From assembly GCF_004359215.1 (NCBI RefSeq), contig NW_027152055.1, positions 252,775-316,774 on the forward strand: DNA of 64,000 nt, written 5' to 3'. This DNA comes from Bremia lactucae. Lineage: Eukaryota; Oomycota; Peronosporomycetes; Peronosporales; Peronosporaceae. Below, one piece after another: positions 42,301 through 54,099 of the stretch. How positions within the stretch are numbered: position 1 is the stretch's first letter; each line of letters opens with the position of its first letter. Below the pieces are notes generated by a model, which made no database searches, was not told where the DNA came from, and saw only the letters and a list, made by a program, of their open reading frames with translations. A program made the position numbers and the translations under genes.

Positions 42301-43403
42301 CCGTTCGTTCTCTGCAAAAAAATTACAGCTGACCTAATGTCGGTTACGTAATCGTCCGCTGTGACGAGTACGCAGATCTGCTTGATTTTGCCACCATGCA
42401 GATCCCTCAAGAACCGCTTAGGATCTAGGTTGGTAATTGAGTTATCTCCGTAGGTAACTTCGGAGGCGCATACAGAGTTAGAGTATAAGCGCCTACTCTT
42501 TACCGTTATTAACCGAGACATTTATTGTCTCGGTTTCTTCCTGGGATATATCCACAGGCTGTCGAGGAATTATTTCCTCGGCATCTTGAAGTCTAGTTAC
42601 TCCAACCTGGCCCCTCCATCTCAATGGCCTCGTTTCAACGGACCAACCACAAATTGCAACAAGGTCCAGTCGAGCTCATTGCAGAAGTCGAGGCTTGAAA
42701 GATAAGCATAAGAGCGGTATTTTTATTAGCTTCGTTAAGAAAGATAGTTACGTGGATGGCAAGAAGCTGACATGCTCCACGTCTTGTAAAACGGTTGGCA
42801 AAATTCAAATGTGATTGCCGATTACAGTACGAGGTAAACGTGGATGCACTATGCACCACAGGTGTTCGATGTCGATTTCTTTGACATCGATATCACTCGC
42901 GTCGTTGTTAACTTCGACGCGTGATGAGCATTAAGGAATATTTATTGTGAGGAGTAGACTTTTCAGACAATATAAACCAGGGCGACTTAATATCGTCGCT
43001 GATGCGAGCTTTCCTTTTGGGCAAGACCAGGCGGAAACCATGATTGATGATGCCATCCGTCATGTCGTTCCGCATAATGCAGGAACCACCTTATTCTAAA
43101 GAAGAATAAATACTATCAATTTTCACACGCGCTGTAAGAAACAATCTCAGTCCAATGCGTAAGACTGTGATGGAGATCGCTTTTTAAGATCAAAACTGAC
43201 TTCTAGTATACTGTCTTAATAAAACGAATATGGCACCTGGCCGTGCCGAAGGCGCCGCACTACTCGCACACCGTTCACGCATACGGATCTGATAAAATCC
43301 ATCCAAATTAACTATTTGAGGAGATTTCTCATCAAGTACGTGGGACTTATTCCCTCAACGTCTTCCGACTGAGATTGCGCTATCTCAGTCGGGTCCTCTC
43401 GAT
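42301..43403 (-). other. Element B protease-RT linker and unassigned insert
   Basis: The part near RT (42,521-42,300) is open but unrecognised. 42,600-43,380 has no retroelement domain. It contains GATGTCGATTTCTTTGACAT-like sequence at 42,868, a near repeat of 39,808-39,860 within the same element, which points to an internal rearrangement. Confidence 0.5.
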
Positions 43404-44060
43404 CTACTCTCTACTCGGCCTAGAATCATCGTGTTGTCCCTTTGGGGCAACCGGCATACTACTTGAATGTCGCCCGCTAGGCGTACATTCATGTCTCAAT
43501 CCACTCGACTTCTTCGAGTGGTGGAACTTCGGCGCTGCCTGTGCATTCGCACAGCCGCCGGCAGCTGACTCCACAGGGTGATAAGTAATCACACTGTGAT
43601 CTTGTGCAGTCGTACTAACGACCGAACCACAAGTGATGCCATCGCACTCACTCGTAGTACATCCACACGTTTGTGGACGCTCTAAGACGTTCATCAGATG
43701 GCCATCTGATAAACAAGTGGCAGGCATCTTCACGGATCGATGCTGCCAGCTGATCCTTGGCTCATAGTTTCTGAGCCAAGGTAGACCTAGGATGACATCA
43801 AATTTGACATCCAAATCCAGTACGATGAAACCATCATCGTATTGTATATCTTTTAACGTGTAGTGAAATTTCACTACGCGTTTCATTACTGTTATCGATG
43901 CGCCTGTCGCTAGACGCACCGTCATCCTCGTTGGAGTGATGTCGCGCTCAACATATTTGAGCGTACGACCCTCTAGTGACTGGCGACGAATAAAGTTATT
44001 CGACACTCCGCAGTCCACTAGGGCTCTAAGTGAAAAATCATTTGTCACTTTTAACTTCAA
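43404..44060 (-). pseudogene. Element B retropepsin
   Basis: A frame of 218 codons: L-R-A-L-V-D-C-G-V-S-N-N-F-I-R active site, V-R-L-A-T-G-A-S, F-D-V-I-L-G-L-P-W-L, then a Cys/Ser-rich tail. The catalytic Asp is kept. It overlaps the end of gag by 4 bp (44,057-44,060) in another frame. Confidence 0.85.
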
Positions 44061-45279
44061 GGTGATGAGGTATCCTCATCACCAGGTGCAGAGACACATA
44101 ATGATTGTGTGTCTGGAGCAACTTTAGTCAAGAGATTTACAAATTCTCTTGAGGTTGCTGGATCAGTAGGGCGTTGCGCCCTTCCTGACCCCGACCGTTT
44201 TTTGGCGGTCCGCCTCGCTGTTGCGATTTCGCAACAACGTCGGACCCGCGACCGCTGCACTTTTAAGCATACGGTCCAAAAATTACGTTCAGTACCTTTC
44301 GGTACTGGGCGTGGGGCATTACACTCATGAGCGTAGTGTCCTAACTTTTGGCAGCGATGGCATTTCTGCAATCGCTTATTGCTCGAAAAGCGAGGTCTCT
44401 CGCTTTCGACGTAAGATAGGTCCATAGGTTCTGGACCTAGCTCGTGACGAACTAGCTTGCGCCTCTCTCAAGCTAAAGTCATCCTGTTCCGCAACGGATA
44501 TTGCTTCTTCAAGCGTATCCAGTTCCAAGCGGAACAGGTGGGTCTTTACGGGACCACCCGTAAGACCTTGCATGAACACCGTAATCAACGTGTGTTCATG
44601 GACTGGGTTATTTGTAATACAACTCGCTAAGAGTCGTATGTGCTGTACATATGCGTGAACATCACGCTTGCCTTGCTTGAATTCCAGAAGCTCTGAACGA
44701 GCTCTGAACTCAGCCTTAGGCGGTTCAAACGTCTGTTTGAGCCGGGCTTTAAAAGCCTCTAGCGACCCAGACATATGGGTCGCGCAACTTAAGGCCCAAT
44801 GCCCAAGTTTTGGCACGACCTGCCAAATTTGATTGAGCGAATGCGACTTGCATTTGCTCGTCGATGATGTGACGTGCCCTTGTGGCATCGTCCAACTCGA
44901 CAAACCATCTAAAGGGGGAGTCTTCTTCGACTCCCCTATACTTAGAGATATCAATCTTTAGGGTTTCGGGACGACGCGTATGCGTCATCCCAGGTACAGG
45001 GATCTGTACATGTTGTAACCTCAACATTTCTGCCTGTTGAAAGCCTTGCTGATTCAGCAAGGCTACCTTCTCCTTCACCTAGTCAAGTTCATGTTGTATG
45101 AACTTGGCGATGGCTGAATGGAGGGCATCTCTGTCCAAACCGGACAGCATGGCCAAGATGGCATTGCTTCCTACGGTCGAACTCATTCGTTCAACCGCAC
45201 TCCTTTCTATGTCACTTAGAAAGGAGTAGCTTTCAGGGGAAACGTGATGCGTATTCCCACTATCATCTAATATGTCCAT
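44057..45279 (-). pseudogene. Element B gag
   Basis: ATG at 45,279 (M-D-I-L-D-D-S-G-N), an in-frame TAG at 45,081-45,079, then the capsid region (I-D-I-S-K-Y-R-G-V-E-E-D-S; L-A-G-R-A-K-T-W-A-L-G). A frame change near 44,780 leads to F-K-A-R-L-K-Q-T-F-E-P-P and V-F-M-Q-G-L-T-G-G-P-V. Another change near 44,410 leads to the knuckle C-H-R-C-Q-K-L-G-H-Y-A-H-E-C. Apart from one stop and two shifts it is complete. Confidence 0.88.
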
Positions 45280-45309
45280 GTTAGATGTGGTAAATGTGGT
45301 CCTTGGACG

Positions 45310-45327
45310 GACTACAAAGTGCTACCA
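45310..45327 (-). promoter_or_regulatory. Primer binding site of element B
   Basis: On the minus strand TGGTAGCACTTTGTAGTC begins 2 bp inside the 5' LTR. It differs from the alpha site in the middle only, so both families may use related tRNA primers. Confidence 0.65.
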
Positions 45328-45329
45328 GG

Positions 45330-45785
45330 TGTAACGGGGCACGACGACTTGAACTGCTTCAGTACAAGTCACTTAGCACTGCTTCAGTTGCGAGTGGTGT
45401 CTAACGTTATTTCACATACACTTGTACGTGCAGAGGAAGGCTTCTCCTTAAGGTAACAAGCTTAAAGAGGGTTAAATATAAATTGTATTAATATAATTAA
45501 GTATCTCTTTTTCTATCTTTGTAAATGCTAACTAAATTAGAATCTAATACTAACATGTAATTCAATTCTTATCTATATCTGATCTGTAACTCTCTCTCTT
45601 TGATTACTCGTACAGCTGATTAGCCTGCGGAATAAATAGGTAGAATGGTCTATACCTATTTATGGATAAGAATTCTGAATATTACTATATAAAGTAATAT
45701 CCTGCAAATATTATGTACCTTTTAGATAATGTATTAATTAACAACCTTTAAGTGTTAATTTCATGTAACAATACACCCAGTTACA
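45330..45785 (-). repeat. 5' LTR of element B (456 bp)
   Basis: Partner of 37,188-37,642, with the same ends and many substitutions. The right target duplication ATTTG follows at 45,786. Confidence 0.92.
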
Positions 45786-46780
45786 ATTTGAGCTTGAGCA
45801 CGTGGAATTTATATCTTCCAGGGACCAGAGGTCCTGCATGCAAGGCTTGAGGCCTTCATGCGGTACAAAGCCACCCTGATCGGTCAGGTACAGGACCACT
45901 TAGCGGCATCTATGTCAACCCGGTACATCACTGTGCCTGAGTCAGAGCCGAGTGCTCGCCCTCTAACTGTAAGGCTGAAGACATTTGAGGGAAAAGAGGG
46001 AGAAAATCTCCCTTTTTGGATTAAGCAGATGGAAATGTCCATTGATTCCGCCTTGTTCTTAACAGAACGGCAAAAGGTGGCTATGGCCATTTCCAATCTT
46101 GGAGGTAGAGCCATGGAGTGGGCACTATCGTGCAGCACGTCCATAAACGACGCTTTACCCTCATGGGATTCGCTGAAGCAGCAAATGACCAGCATCGCCT
46201 GATCAGGCTTCTCGTAAGCGAGCATGGCTCCTAGCGACTCGACAGGTTAAAATAACCCTAGGGGGCTTTGTCCAGGAGCTGAGAACTCTCATTGCATCTA
46301 TGCATCAAGACCCAGTACAAGAAGCAATTGTAGTAACCATCTTTATGAGGGGGCTCTTAATGAGGGCGTTGCCCGGACGGAAATATTCCAATCTCATCCG
46401 GCTACTTTCGAAGAGGCAGTTGCCATAGCGTTACGCGCCGAGTTCGACTTTAAGTCTGCTCGCGTTAGCACGCCTGTGTACCGAACAAGCTCTTCGAGCA
46501 CATGAGTTCCGTCTAATAGAGCGGAACATATGGATCTAAGCCTCGTTGTGGAAGGGGAAGAGACTCTTCAAGCTGTGAAACAGCATAAGACCATCCGTAG
46601 ATGTTATATGTGCGGAAGCACGAAACATTTACGCCCGGCCTGCCCTCTCCGAAATTCGCGTAAAGCTCAAAAGAGCTCCAACCCTCCGACCTATGCCAGA
46701 GATCCAGTACGGTGCGGGAAAACGTCGATACCCAGTAGGTGCGAGGCGCCCTACTGGGGAAGACCTAGGTTCTGTTGAAC
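45786..46780 (+). pseudogene. Element C gag, main part after element B
   Basis: It resumes the frame cut at 37,187. 45,858-46,202 codes the capsid region (P-F-W-I-K-Q-M-E-M-S-I). Small changes near 46,195 and 46,350 break it. 46,530-46,778 holds M-D-L-S-L and the knuckle C-Y-M-C-G-S-T-K-H-L-R-P-A-C, intact. Confidence 0.85.
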
Positions 46781-47230
46781 CTCTAGGAGGTGAGAATAAA
46801 CAGAACTTAGCCCCAATTAGCTCGGTGCTTAATGGCACGGGGCGAGAGTACAAGCCTGGCTTGCTTGTCGGTCAAGCGACTGTAAAGGGCTTTGATAAGC
46901 CGTGGTCAATTTTAATTGACTCAGGAGCGTCTTGCAATGATGCTCGACGCTTTTCCCTTGAAGGAAGTCGACAATACATTGAGGCGCTTAAAGCGTATTA
47001 AGGTGATACAATCACTGTTCGCTTACCGACTGGGACTCGTGTTACTGTTTCCAAAGTTCCATTGAGCTTAGGTATAACGTTTCTGGATTTTTTCAGTATG
47101 GAACGCTGTCTCGTCCTTGATTTGGATTCGAGATATGATCTCATCCTTGATATGGCCTGGTTACAACACCATGAGCCATGACTCGATTGGAGGTCCAAGA
47201 CCTTAGGCGCCACGCGCAACGTTCCTAGCA
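46781..47230 (+). pseudogene. Element C retropepsin
   Basis: W-S-I-L-I-D-S-G-A-S-C-N with the catalytic Asp at 46,918-46,920. A TAA at 46,999 interrupts; then V-S-K-V-P-L-S-L-G and D-L-I-L-D-M-A-W-L near 47,145. It aligns with the protease of A. Confidence 0.8.
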
Positions 47231-48115
47231 AAGATTTGGAGAGTCATGAACCCACCTTTGCTAGGCAACAAAAGTGCTATTGGCGCGGATCATTGACTGA
47301 GTCTGTCAGTGTTTTAGGCATTGGAATGTCTGACTTAATAAACCCCAATGCTTAAGCATTAATTCTGAGCCCGACTCCGAACAAGAAAGTGGAACGGCAC
47401 GTACTCCGTCGAGTGACACTCGTTATAATAACGATTCACTAAATACTGAAAGCATTTTTGGCTTAAGGCCGAATCATCAAGGGTGCAATATCCCTGAGAT
47501 ACGTGAAGTGGCACGTCTAAGTCCACCGAGTGTGGTCAGCCGAGGTGGTACCATTTAAGTGCCAATTGTGACACTATTGCGGTTCGCCAGTGCATTTCGG
47601 GTCAAGCCCTTCTAATGAACGTGAAGCGACACGTAAACGGTCGCTGGATAAGGAAGTTGAGTTACCGAACTCCTTGTCGGATGTCAAATTAGACACCATG
47701 TCTTGTATAGAACCAATACAGGCTGGAAAACCCGGGGATGCGAATGTCTCGGCCTCTAAGAGGCGTATTGTTTCCACCCCAAGACAGGATGGACACAAAG
47801 CGTGTATACCCTCACACAGTGACACGAGTGAGCAATCGCATACGCTTGTAAATGGTGTAACCGGTAACATTGAGGGTAAGTTAGTGTTGCGGCAAATCCC
47901 TTCGTTACATGCTCTTTTAGAGCTAGACGAGATGTCTATTGATGAGTGCGGCCGAACTTCAAAGGCTGGCGACTTTTCTGAAATGGTGGTCATTCGACCT
48001 ATGGTTGAGTTAAACTCATCGTCACTACTAGACGAAGCTTTCCTCGATGACACAAAAGCTGCACTTAGTGCGCGAAATGGGTCATCGATCCTTAAAGATC
48101 CAACAAATCCCTTTT
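47231..48115 (+). pseudogene. Element C protease-RT linker
   Basis: The second part is open from 47,590 and runs into RT. It has K-R-R-I-V-S-T-P-R-Q-D-G-H and an acidic region I-D-E-C-G-R-T. No domain is recognised. It is the best preserved linker of this family in the window. Confidence 0.7.
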
Positions 48116-48990
48116 GTTCCTTGATCAAGGAATTCCAAGATGTGGAATGTAATAGCCCACCATCTGTTTTACCTCCCGATAGAGGTGTTCGTCATGAAAT
48201 TGACTTGATTCCGGGAACCAAATACTGTGTCACAAGACAATGGCCTTTACCAAGGAGCAGTGTGACGCCATGAACGATTTCTTTCGTGCTAATCACGAGG
48301 CTGGAATGGTACGAGAGAGTAAATCTACTCATTCGACACCGACATTTTGCGTCAAAAAGCCAAATGGTAAATGGCGCATTGTACATGCTTATAATTAGCT
48401 CAATGTTGTCACTATACCAGCACAAACCCCCATTCCTAGAAAGGATGTTCTTCAGTATAATATGGTGGGATTTACAATGTACAGTGCATTGGACTTAGTT
48501 GATGGTTACTACCAATCGCTCATGCGAGCTAGCGATATCCCGCTTACAGCGGCTAGTACCCCAAGCGGCATGTTATGGGAGTGGATGGTTATGCCACAAG
48601 GGCTTTCCAGCGCCCCGGCAACATTTAATCGTCTAGTGACGCAACTGTTTGCCCTCATCGAGGTTATGCACAGCCTTGTTTCGATGACATATTTGTCCAT
48701 AGTCTTGCGGATCAGGGTCGGTCGGATATGGAAAACCATTTAGACCATTTGCGAGGAGTGCTCGAGTGCATGCGCACAAACAAATTGTATGCCAATGCAT
48801 CTAAATGCATTTTTGGCGCAGATGAAATTCTTTTTTTAGAAGGCTTAATTCAGAAGCGAGGCCTTAGAGCGGATCCCGCTAAGGTAAAAGCCATAGTAGA
48901 TTGGCCAGTTCCTGAAAACCAAAACGATTTGCGTAAGTGGTTGGGTCTCGCCAATTATTTACACAAAAGAAAGCGAAAATTACGCTGATA
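48116..48990 (+). pseudogene. Element C reverse transcriptase
   Basis: Y-C-V-T-R-Q-W-P-L-P, shift at 48,250, I-V-H-A-Y, M-Y-S-A-L-D-L-V-D-G-Y-Y-Q, M-P-Q-G-L-S-S-A-P-A-T-F, shift near 48,660 just before the catalytic loop (F-D-D-I-F-V-H-S in a third frame), then C-I-F-G-A-D-E-I and L-R-K-W-L-G-L-A-N-Y-L-H-K. Both catalytic Asp appear kept, unlike element A. Confidence 0.88.
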
Positions 48991-49500
48991 TGGCTAGGCC
49001 ATTATCTAATCTCCTTTAAAAGGATACAGAATGGTGCTAGACTAGCACCGAAAATAATGCTTTTCGAGCAATTAAGGATAGTCTTATCCATACCCCGATT
49101 CTGGCACTGCCAAACCCAAATTGGCCTTTCAGTGTTGTCTATGACGCATCAGATTTTGCCATTGGCAGTGCTCTGCTACAAACAGATGTTAATAAGCACG
49201 AACATGTTATTGCGTTCGAGTCTCGACAGCTTAAAGCTGCGGAAAGGAATAACCCAATTCAGACAAAGAGTTACTTGCTATGAAGTATGCTCTCGTCAAA
49301 TTCAGAGCTCATCTGCTCGGCTATAAGCCGTTTGTGATTTACAGATCACGCGTCATTACTCACGGCGACTAAGTCGCCCCATCTCTCACAGAGAATGGCC
49401 CGATGGCTATCCTTTTCTGCAGAATACAACTTCGAGGTGAAGTATAAACCCGGAAAGCAAAATGCTTTGGCCGATGCGTTACCACGCAGGCCGGATTATG
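48991..49500 (+). pseudogene. Element C RNase H
   Basis: Broken frames with N-P-N-W-P-F-S-V-V-Y-D-A-S-D-F-A-I-G-S near 49,125, L-L-A-M-K-Y-A-L-V-K-F near 49,275 and A-L-A-D-A-L-P-R-R-P-D near 49,480. It joins the integrase in one frame from 49,395. Confidence 0.85.
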
Positions 49501-50850
49501 AGTTTTCTAATTCAACGACTATCTCGTTACCTATTCTTGAATTAATCCGTTCGGCTTACGCCAAGGATGAACAGTGTGTAGCTCTGCTACGAGCTCCAAA
49601 GAACTCGGATTCAGGTATCAAATTACCGGCACGTTTGCGCGCAAGGTTACATCGATTTTCTATCGATAATAACCTGTTGCTTTATTGCACAGACATCGCG
49701 GACCCTCCGCGTGTCGTTGTTCCTCATGATGAGGATTTGAAGTACCACATCCTTTATAAGGCACACGATACTGTCCTTGGTGGTCATCTCGGCAGAGAAA
49801 AGACCTACGGCTCTATAAGCCAGAGTTATTGATGGCCCAAACTTTATAAAGGGGTCAGCACATATGTTCGCACATGCGAAACGTGCCAACGGGTTTTACC
49901 CTCGGCACATGCTACTGCGCCACTGGCGAGTCTTCCCGTCCCCATAGGTTCCGGGAGTCCACTACTATGGATTTTGCTTTTGGGCTACCGAAAGATTCAG
50001 CCGGTAACTCCGGTATAGTGGTCTTTGCGACCGTTTGAGCAAAACGGCTCACTTAGCGGCCGATCTGGATTCCATTGATGGAGCGGGTACAGCTAAGCTG
50101 TTTATCGATCGCGTGTTTCAACAACATGGTTTGCCAGTGGCAATTGTCTCTGATCGGGATCCCCGTTTCACGGGTAAATTCTAGAAACCAATTTTCCGAG
50201 TGCTTCGCACTAGATTAGATATGTGCACTGCGGGCCATCCGCAGACCGATGGTCAAATTGAATGTGTCAATCGCGTCATTGAAGACGTTTTACGCAGCTT
50301 GTGTGCCCAAACATCAAAGCGCTGGAGCTCAATGCTCTCAGCAGTGGAGTTTGCGTTAAATAACGCGGTTCATGCCTCTACAGGCTATACTCCGTTATAT
50401 GTAGCGGTCTTACCCACCCGCGCGTTCCATTAACGATACCACTGCGTGGTTCAGGGCTTGGTGGGGTTGCATTGGCCGGTAGGCTTGCTGATATCAGCCC
50501 TGTTAACGTTCGGAAACAAGTAAGCGAGTTTCTCGCGACGCGATTCAGTGTCTTAAGACATGTAAGGGACACGCTGGCTGATAGCCAAGACAAACAAAAA
50601 GAACTAGCAGATGCCAAAGGCAGAAGCTGTATTAATTCCTATATATGGTCGGAGACCGAGTTTTAGTAAACGCTAAGAGCCTACCTACCAACTTGGTTTC
50701 CGCGATCTTGAAGACCAAATTGCGCCCGCGCTTTTTTGGACCATTTATCGTGGCCAAGAAGGGCATAGCTTATACGCTAAACCTCCCTAGCAATCTTCGT
50801 ACACACCCAGTGTCTTACGTTGGCTGCTTAAGCCATATCGGGACCCTTCC
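49501..50850 (+). pseudogene. Element C integrase
   Basis: HHCC domain (G-G-H-L-G-R-E-K-T-Y; C-E-T-C-Q-R-V), core strand with T-M-D-F-A-F-G, V-S-D-R-D-P-R-F-T near 50,155, P-Q-T-D-G-Q-I-E-C-V-N-R near 50,240, and the GPY/F end (F-F-G-P-F-I-V-A-K-K-G). All three catalytic positions can be found, though in several frames. Confidence 0.88.
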
Positions 50851-50852
50851 GC

Positions 50853-51200
50853 GTGGACTGGAAGGCGCTTGCGCCGAGACAGGCGGTCGTGCCGCAGATT
50901 GTTGCATCCTCACCAGAAGATCCAACTGGCCCTCTAAACGAGGCTGCTGACACTACAGCGTCGAAATACGGTCCCGAACCGCTCCAAAAGAGCTCTCAAC
51001 CCGAGCGAGAACCTCACGAAGAAGTTGCACCTCTTGCCGTAGAGCATCAAATGCTTACGCCGAAATTTCGGCCCCCTGCCGCGCTGCTTGATGCGCGGGG
51101 GGACCTTCAGTTTCGCGTGGAGAAACTTATAAAGCGACGTCGTCGTGAGGATCAATAACAGTATCTGGTGAAGTGACTAAGGTAACCCTCTTCTGAAAAC
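50853..51200 (+). pseudogene. Element C pol tail and chromodomain remnant
   Basis: A Pro/Glu-rich tail frame (50,853-51,158) ends R-V-E-K-L-I-K-R-R-R-R-E-D-Q and a stop; Q-Y-L-V-K-W follows directly and then decays. It is the counterpart of 6256-5930 in element A. Confidence 0.7.
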
Positions 51201-52158
51201 TTTTAAGAGTAGGAGGAACCTCTTCGGCAAGATTGCCCGTACGCCGTTGACGTTTTTGAGCGCCAAGCTCAGGGTCAACTCTCGTCAAACGACGATTCCC
51301 ACCACTAAACGTGGAATTAGGTGGATCAAAAGCCTCAGTGCGGCTCCGATCCTTGGTTGTAAGGTTAACCGAAGCACTGAAATATCGGCTAGGCCTTTCT
51401 TCGTTTTGTGGCATAAATGCCGAACGTAACTGGCCTTTGGCCTTAAGCTTAGCGAAGTCGAAGCGAAGCTTCCTTCCCAATCGAACATCACCTCTATCCG
51501 CAGACTCTCTGATATTCCAGATATCACGAAGTTTGCGGGCCCGGTGAACCCAGTGATGAGACTTCGTTTTCAGTCCTTGTTTCGTTTGTAAGCAAAACGA
51601 TCGGAATTTCCCTCATGGAGGTCACCGAAGCTCCACGGGCTTGATCACGTTAACGCGTCAGATACTGGCTTCGCGTCATTACCTTTGGCGTAAAAGTATT
51701 GCTCATGAAGAGCGCGTCGCGGGCAGCGATCTCCATCGGCTTCCTCGCCCGGTCACCCAGAGATCTAGATGGCCAAGCTATGACCCGCTATCTCTTTGAG
51801 ACGCTCGTCAGCACTAAGCGGAGTGAATTTATAGTTACTATGAGCTTTCGCTTTCGCTATCTCAGCAGCTCGACGACGAGCTCTTTCCTCTATGAGAATT
51901 ATCTGCTCTTGCTCTTCATCGAGCGGATTCGTAATGATGTTGGACTCAGGGTCCCGTGTCCGGCTCAATGCAGTTACGACAACAGCGGCCACGTCCTGGG
52001 AACGGATTCGGAACCCGCCGACGTTCATCCGGGGGAGAAGGCGTGAGCGAGCGCCGCTCTTTTTCTTCCTCCTCTGATTGAGAGTGACTTTCAAATTCCA
52101 CCATTCCCCCATCGTCGAGGAAGGTGCTTAGAGTCTATTAGTCACGCTTGATTGTCAT
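50853..52158 (-). pseudogene. Opposite-strand ORF of element C (broken)
   Basis: The minus strand carries the same protein as 4957-6330: D-D-G-G-M-V-E-F-E and Glu-rich part near 52,110-52,050, D-P-E-S-N-I-I near 51,940, the Arg-rich central part (K-L-R-F-D-F-A-K-L-K-A-K-G, 51,480-51,430), then TAA at 51,057-51,055, at the same place as in element A. The coiled coil (V-Q-L-L-R-E-V-L-A-R-V-E-S-S) follows in the same frame. The ATG counterpart near 52,158 is followed after five codons by a TAA. Confidence 0.6.
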
Positions 52159-52260
52159 TAGACAAAGGAATGAAAAAAAACAACAACCGAACGGTTAGCT
52201 GTTTAGGTTCCAATCTCAAAGAGGAAATGAAGCGAATGTTGTCACTCGATGTCAACAGTC

Positions 52261-52314
52261 TGATGGGGGAGGGTGTAATGGGGCACACATCGGTTGGAGA
52301 ACCGTTGTTGTGTA
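52261..52314 (+). repeat. Purine tract and truncated 3' LTR of element C
   Basis: TGATGGGGGAGGG (52,261-52,273), then 41 bp of alpha LTR start, ending at GTTGTTGTGT. Beyond it, D-type LTR sequence begins. Confidence 0.85.
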
Positions 52315-52439
52315 AAAATAACGGGATTGTCAACTACATCATGTGAAGTACTTAGACCTGACACTCAGGTGTGGTGCACATAGTGACCCACCTTCTTGTA
52401 TGTGACATTAATGGGTGCATTCTTATTGAAAGAAATGAT

Positions 52440-52664
52440 TGTAGAACAGACAAGCTTGACACAGAGATGGCTCTCAGACCGCCGGTAGTTATCAATGGTA
52501 AAATAGGGAGTGTATTAAAGAAAAAAAAGGAAGAGTCCTCCAATAGGTCTAGCATAAGCACTTGCATGATCATGCTCCTCAAAAGGTGGGAAACACGGCG
52601 CGCATCGCACTAAGAAATCTCCTCCAGTCTCGACACGCACCATCTTCGATGTCAATTTCCAACA
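52440..52664 (-). repeat. 3' LTR of the Copia element
   Basis: TGTAGAACAGAC...TTTCCAACA; the direct-repeat partner is 57,057-57,279. Confidence 0.92.
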
Positions 52665-52699
52665 CTCCTTCATCGTGCATGTTTACGTTTTCCACGTGC

Positions 52700-54060
52700 T
52701 CGTTCCGATTGTGACACTCCTTATCCATTGTAATGCAGACAGATTAAAGTCTTTAACTCTCCAACCTCGGTGCCTGAAGTGCCTCTGTCATCGCGGCAGC
52801 TGGCATGCAGGAGACCCTTCGCAACACTCGGTCTTGAGAATCAAACGCTTGGCATATGAGCCTACAACTTTGATTCTCACATCAATGTGATTTGCCTTTG
52901 ACGAAAATTCTCCGGCTTGTTGCTTTAGAGCTGCTTGATTGTCGGCATCACACAATCGATTTCTATTCTCCGAGCAATTCTTTGATGCCAATCATGTCTG
53001 CAAACACGACCGACGCTGCGGTAAACTCGGGATCCACAATAGAGATAGAAACCCCACCTTCTTAGTGTGGAAACCATGCAACTGGCATGCCCGCCACCTC
53101 AACATATATCTCGATGACGGATTTTTGTAAGGTCATTCTTATCTGCAGCAAAGTCTGCATCCCTCTATCCCACCAAAGTGAGCGGTGCATTCAAAACATT
53201 TTTTCCTTACATTCGCAAATAAACCTCTTTCGACCCTTGTAAGTGTCTGCCTACCTTCCCGGCAAGTTTCCAATCGCCTTCCGTCGTGCAATGCGTGCGT
53301 TTGGTCGCACGATGAACCGAGAATGATATATCAAGACGAGTGCACCGCGGTATCCATAGCAGCCCTACCCACCAGCGCTTACCCCATGACGAATGGGATC
53401 AATATCAGAGCCAATGTTGGCATCCGCAGTGGCTGTTGAGAAGCAGCACTGCTTTTGTGCCATTTGAATTGCGCACGATATCTCATCCGGTGTAGCATAA
53501 CCAGGGAGCACGTTATCATTGTCGACAACGTCATAAGTAGTATCATCGATGGAGATCGCGTTCAACTAGCATTCTCCAGACTCATGTCCTTGAGCATGTC
53601 CATTTTTCACAGATAAATTTTCAAAATCGGCAAAAAAATGTTGATCGGTGATGAGGTTGTAGCCGTTACCAGAAGGTCTTCAACGTATACACCCACGACA
53701 ATAAGCCGTGTATCATCTCGTTTGCAGTATACAACATGTCCGTAAGACACTGTGTGAACTCTAGCGACATTAACTCCTTATGCAGCAATTCAGACCAAAG
53801 TTTTCCAGCTTGTACTAACCCACACAGCGCCTTCTTCAGTTCAAACGACAGTTCATCTTTCATCTCGACCTTAAACGACTGAAGTGTGGCGTGATCCACG
53901 TTCATTCCTTGCGGAATTTCTAACAGAATGTTGAGCTCAGATTCTTTGTCGGCCTTGACATATGCGTCTGGGATGTCGCCGAGTTGTGACGAGACTCTCC
54001 ATACTGTCTCCAAAGCCAAAATGAGGTTTACGCTGGACATTTCCATCACAGCTGCGAAAG
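52700..54060 (-). pseudogene. Copia reverse transcriptase and RNase H
   Basis: RT: D-I-P-D-A-Y-V-K-A-D, F-E-L-K-K-A-L-C-G-L-V-Q-A-G-K-L-W (54,049-53,790) and the catalytic strand V-G-V-Y-V-E-D-L-L-V near 53,680, where the usual Y-V-D-D reads Y-V-E-D. RNase H: C-D-A-D-N-Q-A-A-L and S-S-K-A-N-H-I-D-V-R near 52,900. Part of RNase H between 53,100 and 53,500 is hard to read. Confidence 0.85.
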
Positions 54061-54099
54061 TGACGTTATAGGCGCGACCAAAAACTTGTTCATTTTCTC

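Larger units (their letters stand above)
37188..45785 (-). mobile_element. Family B Ty3/Gypsy element (chromodomain type), complete with both LTRs, minus strand
   Basis: LTRs at 37,188-37,642 (3') and 45,330-45,785 (5') are flanked by the 5-bp duplication ATTTG (37,183-37,187 and 45,786-45,790), which proves the insertion into gag of element C. Minus-strand order: primer site, gag, protease, linker, RT, RNase H, integrase, chromodomain. A plus-strand ORF fills the space before the 3' LTR. The two LTRs differ at many positions (about 10% by eye), so the insertion is old. Stops and shifts break gag and pol. Confidence 0.95.
36585..52314 (+). mobile_element. Alpha Ty3/Gypsy element C, plus strand, with element B nested inside
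   Basis: The 5' LTR is 36,585-37,060, then primer site, gag start at 37,121, interruption by element B (37,188-45,785), gag resuming at 45,786, protease, linker, RT, RNase H, integrase, chromodomain tail, purine tract, and the first 41 bp of the 3' LTR. Without B the internal part is about 6.6 kb. All domains align with element A. The 3' LTR is cut at 52,314 by D-type LTR sequence. Confidence 0.92.
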
